A stretch of 64,000 nt of DNA from Massilia niastensis DSM 21313 (lineage in GTDB: Bacteria > Pseudomonadota > Gammaproteobacteria > Burkholderiales > Burkholderiaceae_D). The notes beneath the pieces were generated by a model. The model was not told where the DNA came from. It saw only the letters and a list, made by a program, of their open reading frames with translations, and ran no database searches. Positions 59,093 through 64,000 of this stretch are shown one piece after another; position 1 is the stretch's first letter, and every line of letters begins with the position of its first letter. The translations under genes were made by a program, and so were the position numbers. Where the stretch lies: positions 186,001 to 250,000 of the forward strand of contig NZ_KB908077.1 in NCBI RefSeq assembly GCF_000382345.1, in the 5' to 3' direction.

Positions 59093-61000
59093 TCACTCCA
59101 CCCGGCTGCGGTAGCGTCCCGACACCCGGTTGCGCCCATGCGCCTTGGCGTCGTACATGGCCAGGTCGGCGCAGCGCAGCAGCGCCTCGCTGTCGCCGCC
59201 GCAGTCCGGATACAGCGCGAACCCGAGGCTGCCCGAGATGCGCAGCACCCGCTCGCCATCCTCGAAGGGCTCGTCGAGGCGGGCCAGGATGTTGTGGGCG
59301 ACGCGCTCGGCGTCGGCCGCCTGGTCGCAGCGCGGCAGCAGCACCACGAACTCGTCGCCGCCGATGCGCGCCAGCGTGTCCGACTCGCGCAGCGAGGCGC
59401 GCACGCGCTGGGCCACCATGCGCAGCAGGCGGTCGCCGACCGCATGGCCATGGGTGTCGTTGACCGGCTTGAACTCGTCCAGGTCGAAGTAGATCACGCC
59501 CACCTTGTGGCCTTCGCGTCCGGCCACCAGCAGCGCCTGGCGCAGGCGGTCGTCGAACAGGACGCGGTTCGGCAGCCCGGTCAGCGCATCCTCGTGCGCC
59601 ATGCGGCGCATGCGCGCTTCCTCGATCTTGCGCGCGTCGATGTTGGAGAAGGTGCCGACGATGCGCAGCGCCCTGCCCGTTTCGTCGCGCTCGGTCACGG
59701 TGCCGCGCACCTCGATCCAGCTCCAGTCGCCATTGCGCATCCGCACCCGGAGCTCGGTCACGTAGTCGGGGGTGCGGCCGGCGAAGTGTTCGCGCAGGGC
59801 GTGGCGCACGTCCGGCACGTCGTCCGGATGCACGATCGCGTCCAGTTCGTCGTAGAAGGGGATCACGCTGCGCTCGGTGTCGAGGATCTGCTGGGCGCGC
59901 GGCGACAGGGTCGACCAGCCGCTGACCAGGTCGCAATCCCAGACGCCGTCGCCGGCGGCCTTGAGCGCCAGCTTCCAGCGCGCCTCGGCGGCGGCCAGCG
60001 CCTTGATCGCACGGCGGCGGCGGTCGGCCGCGCCGATCGCCGCCCAGCCCAGCACGCCGAGGACGGCCGATACCGCAGTGCCGCTGTAGGCCATCACGGC
60101 GCGCTGCTGCGCGTAGCGCGCGGCGGCGTCGCGCACCGACTGGCCGACCGTGACGGTCAGGCCGTATTCGGGCAGCCTGCGCCAGGCGTAGTAGCGGTCG
60201 ATGCCGTCGACCTGGCTGGGCCGGCGGAAGCGGCCGCTGACGGGACTGGACTCGTGGAACGGCACGTTGTGGAGCACCTTGCCCATGTCGCGGTTGCCGC
60301 GGCTGCCATCCACGCGCGTACTGCGCGCGATCAGCGTGCCGTCGCCGCGCACCAGGCCGATCGACGCTTCCGGACCGAGGTCGATGTTGTCGTAGAAGCG
60401 GGCAAAGTAATCCGGTGCGACCGAGGCCGCGATGATGCCGAGCAGGCGGCCGTGCGCGTCGCGGATCGGCCGGGTGAACTGGACGGCCCAGGCCTTGCTG
60501 ATGCGGCACAGGTCGGGACGGCTGACATACAGGCGGTCGCCCTCGCCGTCGACATGGGTGCGGAAGTGCGCGAGGTCGCCCAGCGCCAGCCCCTTTGGCG
60601 CCGGGCCGCCGTTGGTGTACAGCAGGCGGCCGCCGGCATCGGTCACGGTGATGTGCATCGGCACCCGGCTGTCCAGGTGGCGCGCGTGTTCGGCGACACT
60701 GTCGGCAAAGCTTGCGCGGTGCTGTTTCCAAGTGCTGCGCAATTGCACCAGGGTCAGGTCGACCATCCCCATGCTGGCCCGGACCTCTTCCCCGAAGGCG
60801 CGCGACAGGTTGCTCAGGTCGTTGCTGCTGCCGGTTTCGGCCAGCGCGGTGAAGCGCGCCTGCTCGACCGCCACCAGGCCCCAGACCACCGGCAGCATCA
60901 AGGCCAGGTAGAGGCCCAGGTTGCGCAGCACGCGGGGCTGGAAATAGCTGCGAATGGGAGCCTGCAGCGACGGCTCGGGAAAGGCGGGAACAGAGGCCAT
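59093..61000 (-). CDS. Diguanylate cyclase with Cache-type sensor and PAS
   Basis: A 635-residue membrane protein. It has an N-terminal helix (LGLYLALMLPVVWGLVAVEQ), an extracytoplasmic dCache-like sensor (about 50-270), a second helix near 300, a PAS domain (about 325-450) and a GGDEF domain (about 460-630) with intact GGDEF (IGGDEFVVLLPRC). It should make c-di-GMP. No RxxD inhibitory site was clearly seen, and there is no EAL domain. The start at 61000 (MASVPAFPEPS) is preferred to a TTG at 61075. It may be the c-di-GMP input if the CRP-like regulator binds that ligand; this is speculation. Confidence 0.88.
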   Translation of the reverse strand: MASVPAFPEPSLQAPIRSYFQPRVLRNLGLYLALMLPVVWGLVAVEQARFTALAETGSSNDLSNLSRAFGEEVRASMGMVDLTLVQLRSTWKQHRASFADSVAEHARHLDSRVPMHITVTDAGGRLLYTNGGPAPKGLALGDLAHFRTHVDGEGDRLYVSRPDLCRISKAWAVQFTRPIRDAHGRLLGIIAASVAPDYFARFYDNIDLGPEASIGLVRGDGTLIARSTRVDGSRGNRDMGKVLHNVPFHESSPVSGRFRRPSQVDGIDRYYAWRRLPEYGLTVTVGQSVRDAAARYAQQRAVMAYSGTAVSAVLGVLGWAAIGAADRRRRAIKALAAAEARWKLALKAAGDGVWDCDLVSGWSTLSPRAQQILDTERSVIPFYDELDAIVHPDDVPDVRHALREHFAGRTPDYVTELRVRMRNGDWSWIEVRGTVTERDETGRALRIVGTFSNIDARKIEEARMRRMAHEDALTGLPNRVLFDDRLRQALLVAGREGHKVGVIYFDLDEFKPVNDTHGHAVGDRLLRMVAQRVRASLRESDTLARIGGDEFVVLLPRCDQAADAERVAHNILARLDEPFEDGERVLRISGSLGFALYPDCGGDSEALLRCADLAMYDAKAHGRNRVSGRYRSRVE

Positions 61001-61075
61001 GTGCGACGCAACGCCTGGCGCGGCCAGGGGGTAATCGACCAGAAGTAGGCATGCAGCCGGGCGTTCAGTGTGCAA

Positions 61076-61255
61076 TGCCCGCTACTGTCGAACAAACGCG
61101 CCCGTCGTTGAAGCTTCCATTATACATACGTTGCAAAATAGAATTAAAAGTTACTCTTTACTACGTATTGAGAGTGTTTTTTAGCAACAGACAATATGCT
61201 TGTAGCATGGGATATTCTTTCGCCCCCTTCCGGTTTCCAATGCTAGAGTAAAAGC
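61076..61255. other. AT-rich intergenic region
   Basis: About 180 bases, AT-rich around 61115-61220, between divergent genes. It probably holds both promoters. No individual box pair is convincing. Confidence 0.35.
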
Positions 61256-61636
61256 ATGAAACTGTTCTACAACATTGCGGGCGCCATCGCGATCGTCCTC
61301 GCGCTCCTGGGCATCTTCCTGCCGCTGCTGCCGACCACGCCCTTCCTGCTGCTGGCCTCGGCCTGCTTCGCGCGCGGCTCGAAGCGCCTGCACCACTGGC
61401 TGCTGACGCACCCGGTGTTCGGCGAATACCTGCGCAATTTCGAGGCGGGGCGCGGGATTCCGCTGGCGGCGAAGGTCGTCGCCACCGTGCTGCTGTGGAT
61501 CTCGCTCGCGGGCACGATGCTTCGCTATGACAACATGGCCCTGTACGCGGCGCTGCTGGCGACCGGCGTCGGCGTCAGCACCTATCTATGGTGCTTCCTG
61601 CCGACCCTGCGCCGTCCTCCGCGCCGCGATACCTGA
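61256..61636 (+). CDS. YbaN family (DUF454) inner-membrane protein
   Basis: A 126-residue protein of the YbaN/DUF454 family, with three hydrophobic helices: IAGAIAIVLALLGIFLPLLPTTPFLLLASA near the start (the conserved LPTTPFLLLA), and VVATVLLWISLAGTML with YAALLATGVGVSTYLWC at the end. The middle has HHWLLTHPVFGEYLRNFEAGRGIP, typical of the family. Function unknown. It is 76 bases before the RNase Z gene on the same strand. Confidence 0.88.
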   Translation: MKLFYNIAGAIAIVLALLGIFLPLLPTTPFLLLASACFARGSKRLHHWLLTHPVFGEYLRNFEAGRGIPLAAKVVATVLLWISLAGTMLRYDNMALYAALLATGVGVSTYLWCFLPTLRRPPRRDT

Positions 61637-61711
61637 GCACGGGAGAGCCGGTCAGCACAGGCGCGCCGCGGTTTCCGGATAATGAGGGTTCGTTCCCGCC
61701 CCGAGGCCCCC

Positions 61712-62701
61712 ATGGAAATCCTGTTTCTCGGCACGTCTTCCGGCACCCCTACCCGGCAGCGCAACATGACGGCCGCGGCGCTGCGCGCACGCGGCGCGCG
61801 CGACTGGGCGCTGGTCGATTGCGCCGAAGGCACCCAGCACCGCCTCCTGCGCGCCCCGCTCTCGCTGATGCACCTGCGCGCCGTGTTCATCACCCACCTG
61901 CACGGCGACCACGTCTACGGCTTGCCGGGGGTGCTGGCCAGCGCCGGCATGCTGAACCGCAGCGAGCCCCTGTGGCTGGTCGGCCCGGCGCCATTGCGGA
62001 CGATGATGGAGTGCATCATGGAGTCGACCCAGCTGCGCCTGCCCTATCCACTGGTCTTCCTCGAACCGCAGGACCTGCCGGATGCCGCCGTGCTGCCCGA
62101 CTTCGAGGTCGACGCCACCCCGCTCTCGCACCGCCTGCCCTCCTGGGCCTACGGCTTCACCGAAGCGCGGGTGGAGCGCCGCCTCGATCTCGAGCGGCTC
62201 AGGCGCGACGACATTCCGCCGGCGCCGGCCTGGAGCCAGATCCAGCGCGGCCAGGACGTGGTGCTGCCCGACGGGCGGACCGTGATCGCGGAACACTACC
62301 TGCACGAGACGCGCCGGCGCCGCAGGATCGTCATCGGCGGCGACAACGACACGCCGGAATTGCTGGCGCAGGCGGCCCACGGGGTGGACGTGCTGGTCCA
62401 TGAAGCCACGTACACCGAAGAGATCCTGCAAAAGATCGGCCCCGGCCCCCAGCACAGCTCGGCGCTGCGGATCGCCCGCTTCGCCGCCGCGGCCGGGGTC
62501 CGGAACCTGGTGCTGACCCACTTCAGCCCGCGCTACCAGGAACGGGGCGGCGCCCTGCCGCTATCGGACATCGAGCGGGAAGCCCGCTCCGTGTACGAGG
62601 GGCCGCTCTACCTGGCCAAGGACCTGGACCACTATGTGCTCGACCGGTCCGGCGAGCTGCGCCATATCGAGGACAACCCGGGCCGGGGCGGCTTGGCATA
62701 G
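61712..62701 (+). CDS. rnz: Ribonuclease Z
   Basis: A 329-residue metallo-beta-lactamase-fold nuclease, which trims the 3' end of tRNA precursors. Motifs: EILFLGTSSGTPTRQRN at the start, the zinc motif THLHGDH near residue 65, VLVHEATY, HSSAL and the final LTHFSPRY. Length fits the short RNase Z form (about 305-330). The ATG at 61712 is better than the ATG at 61682, since the conserved MEILFLG begins there and a GAGG lies just upstream. The last 70 bases overlap the antisense end of the ATP-grasp gene. Confidence 0.9.
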   Translation: MEILFLGTSSGTPTRQRNMTAAALRARGARDWALVDCAEGTQHRLLRAPLSLMHLRAVFITHLHGDHVYGLPGVLASAGMLNRSEPLWLVGPAPLRTMMECIMESTQLRLPYPLVFLEPQDLPDAAVLPDFEVDATPLSHRLPSWAYGFTEARVERRLDLERLRRDDIPPAPAWSQIQRGQDVVLPDGRTVIAEHYLHETRRRRRIVIGGDNDTPELLAQAAHGVDVLVHEATYTEEILQKIGPGPQHSSALRIARFAAAAGVRNLVLTHFSPRYQERGGALPLSDIEREARSVYEGPLYLAKDLDHYVLDRSGELRHIEDNPGRGGLA

Positions 62702-63852
62702 GGCCGGGCATCGTTCGCATCGTCCGTGCTGGCCGTGCTGGCCGTGCTGGCCGTGCTGGCCGTGCCGGGCGTGGCCGCAAGGTAGTCGTCGATGATCTTC
62801 CTGAAGCCTTTCTTGCAGGTCATCTGAAGACCGTCGATATCGTAGCGCCAGTTGGCCTCGACGATCACCGGGCCCTCGTCGGTAATGGCCACATCCCAGC
62901 CGACCGTATGCAGGCCGTCGATGGACACATGGGCCTTGCGGGCCAGTTCCAGTACCTCCGGCCAGTACGGCATGCGCATGCCGACCATCGGCGCCCCGGA
63001 GCGGGGATGGTGGACCACATCGGTGATGGTGGGCCAGCCTTTCGTCTTCGATCCTCGCGCCGTGGTCAGTGTCCCCGACTCGACATCGATGGCGCCCGAC
63101 AGGTTTCCACTCATGCCATTGCAGAAGCTGTCCACGTCCGAGTCGCCGGCGACGATGCGTATGGTGGTCGCCAAGACCTTGATCTGCCCTGAATGCCGGA
63201 AGGTGACGACCCGGACCGTCGACAGGCCTTTCGCCTGGGTCAGGTTGCGGATTGTCTGGTGATTGTAGAGCTTGCGCTGCACGATCAGCGACCTGGTGCG
63301 CGCCAGCGCCTTGATGCAGTACTGGAAGAAGTCCTCGTACGACCCCGTGTTTCCAGACCATGCCAGCCCGGTCGGGCTCACGGTCAGCGCAAAGGCGCCC
63401 TCCCCGTGGGAACCGTGACTGGGCTTGATGAAATACTCGCCCGGCACCAGCACTTGCGCCAGCTCGTGCGCGGAGTAGGCACATCGGACCGGGGTAGGTT
63501 CGGGACGCGGCGGGGTGATGAGCGCGAGGATGGCGACGGTCGGGATCTGGTGTTCGGTGCAATGTTCGAAAAACCGGATTTTATCGTCCGCAAGCAGACG
63601 CGCTTCCTTGGAGGTGATGGCCGCATAGCGGGCCTTCAGGGGCTCATTGACCAGGTAGTCGGGCCAGGTGCTTCTGGGTACTTCGGCAAAACCATACAGC
63701 GAGAACAGCCTTGCCCCGATCCCCAGGCCGAGCCGGGAATACAGCGGGCCCCAGACCAGGTGCAGGTCGGACGGTTTTCGGATCGATGAAATGGCGTATT
63801 TTTCCGCCCGGGCATAATCGGCGATGCTTTCAAGAAGAGCTGGGAGATTCAT
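62632..63852 (-). CDS. Sugar-transfer-associated ATP-grasp-like protein
   Basis: A 406-residue protein. The core (about 85-360) looks like the ATP-grasp family linked to polysaccharide genes: FIKPSHGSHGEGAFAL (glycine-rich ATP loop), SLIVQRKLYNH, LSTVRVVTFRHSG, and GWDVAITDEGPVIVEANWRYD with metal-binding acidic/Asn residues. It would join an acid to an amine or hydroxyl. The N-terminus (1-85) is helical. The last about 45 residues are unusual: a TAS tripeptide repeat and an Arg/Pro/Ser-rich tail that is read antisense to the end of rnz. The true functional C-terminus may lie before the repeat. Confidence 0.75.
   Translation of the reverse strand: MNLPALLESIADYARAEKYAISSIRKPSDLHLVWGPLYSRLGLGIGARLFSLYGFAEVPRSTWPDYLVNEPLKARYAAITSKEARLLADDKIRFFEHCTEHQIPTVAILALITPPRPEPTPVRCAYSAHELAQVLVPGEYFIKPSHGSHGEGAFALTVSPTGLAWSGNTGSYEDFFQYCIKALARTRSLIVQRKLYNHQTIRNLTQAKGLSTVRVVTFRHSGQIKVLATTIRIVAGDSDVDSFCNGMSGNLSGAIDVESGTLTTARGSKTKGWPTITDVVHHPRSGAPMVGMRMPYWPEVLELARKAHVSIDGLHTVGWDVAITDEGPVIVEANWRYDIDGLQMTCKKGFRKIIDDYLAATPGTASTASTASTASTDDANDARPYAKPPRPGLSSIWRSSPDRSST
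62726..62761. repeat. 9-bp tandem repeat inside the ATP-grasp gene
   Basis: Four exact copies of GTGCTGGCC in a row, followed by one or two degenerate copies to about 62779. On the minus strand they encode the repeated tripeptide Thr-Ala-Ser. Copy changes would keep the frame. Confidence 0.85.
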
Positions 63853-63965
63853 GGCAGTCGTAGCCTTATTTAATAATATGCAACGCGGACCGATAAATCA
63901 TTATTGTTGCTATACGGCTCGAACGATTTCTCTTACATTAACAAACCAAGCGCAAAGGAAATATA

Positions 63966-64000
63966 TTGAAAAACCAGATTCCTGTCATCCTGGGCCGGAA
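63966..64000 (+). CDS. Possible start of a gene cut by the window edge
   Basis: A TTG at 63966 preceded by AAGGAA eight bases upstream opens a frame reading MKNQIPVILGRK to the window end. It is too short to identify; a start on the far side of the divergent ATP-grasp promoter is plausible. Confidence 0.3.
   Translation, partial: MKNQIPVILGR

Noticed and set aside
62726..62779. Tandem repeat as a CRISPR-like or origin iteron array
   Set aside because: The unit is 9 bp, without spacers, and lies in a coding frame.

Overview
The window is GC-rich proteobacterial DNA with dense coding on both strands. DnaE, an MsbA/O-antigen ligase pair, a PEP-CTERM protein, several DUF4214 proteins and a type I secretion system with a Cys-free secreted protein all point to a betaproteobacterium of the Oxalobacteraceae (Massilia/Telluria/Duganella type). 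This assignment is inferred from gene content and style. No rRNA, tRNA, phage, transposase gene or CRISPR array was seen.

Layout. 0-8.5 kb: an acyl-CoA ligase-like enzyme, a small conserved ORF, a glycosidase/RmlD fusion, and an LPS group (msbA, O-antigen ligase, a family 2 glycosyltransferase). 8.8-18.3 kb: the most unusual region. It is one tightly packed eight-gene array encoding an outer-membrane barrel-like protein, a TPR-CHAT protease, an MlaE-like permease, an MlaF-like protein that has lost its ATPase motifs, an MCE (MlaD-like) protein, a TPR lipoprotein, a FecR-like periplasmic protein and a CHASE2 class III nucleotide cyclase. 18.5-24.1 kb: dnaE, a PEP-CTERM protein behind a sigma-54 type promoter, and trhO. 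24.1-38.0 kb: a type I secretion operon, two DUF4214 proteins (one a 645-residue S-layer-like candidate substrate), a FecR protein, a second CHASE2 cyclase, a TPR/barrel protein, a VanZ-like protein and a CRP-family regulator.

38.3-50.9 kb: an ABC-transporter-dependent surface polysaccharide locus (Wzm/Wzt, two FkbM methyltransferases, a tandem-domain glycosyltransferase). It is followed by a GtrB/GtrA/membrane-glycosyltransferase set with an acyltransferase-like gene and a PIG-L deacetylase. 51.0-64.0 kb: signalling and housekeeping genes: a LOV hybrid histidine kinase, RhlE helicase, an anti-sigma-like protein, a LON-domain protein, a CHASE histidine kinase, a diguanylate cyclase, a YbaN-like protein, RNase Z and an ATP-grasp protein.

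How it may work together. Three near-perfect CRP-type operators (TGTGA-N6-TCACA) lie in front of the secretion operon, the S-layer-like gene and the FecR/cyclase divergent pair. The nearby CRP-family protein has the RETxxR recognition helix expected to read that site. Together with the local CHASE2 cyclases this suggests a self-contained cyclic-nucleotide circuit controlling secretion of a surface layer. The upstream CHAT-MCE-cyclase array has a similar FecR + CHASE2 pairing, so it may be a second envelope-sensing module. Dispersed GTAGGGTGG hairpin repeats at four loci and a 34-bp inverted-repeat element are the only mobile-type sequences seen.
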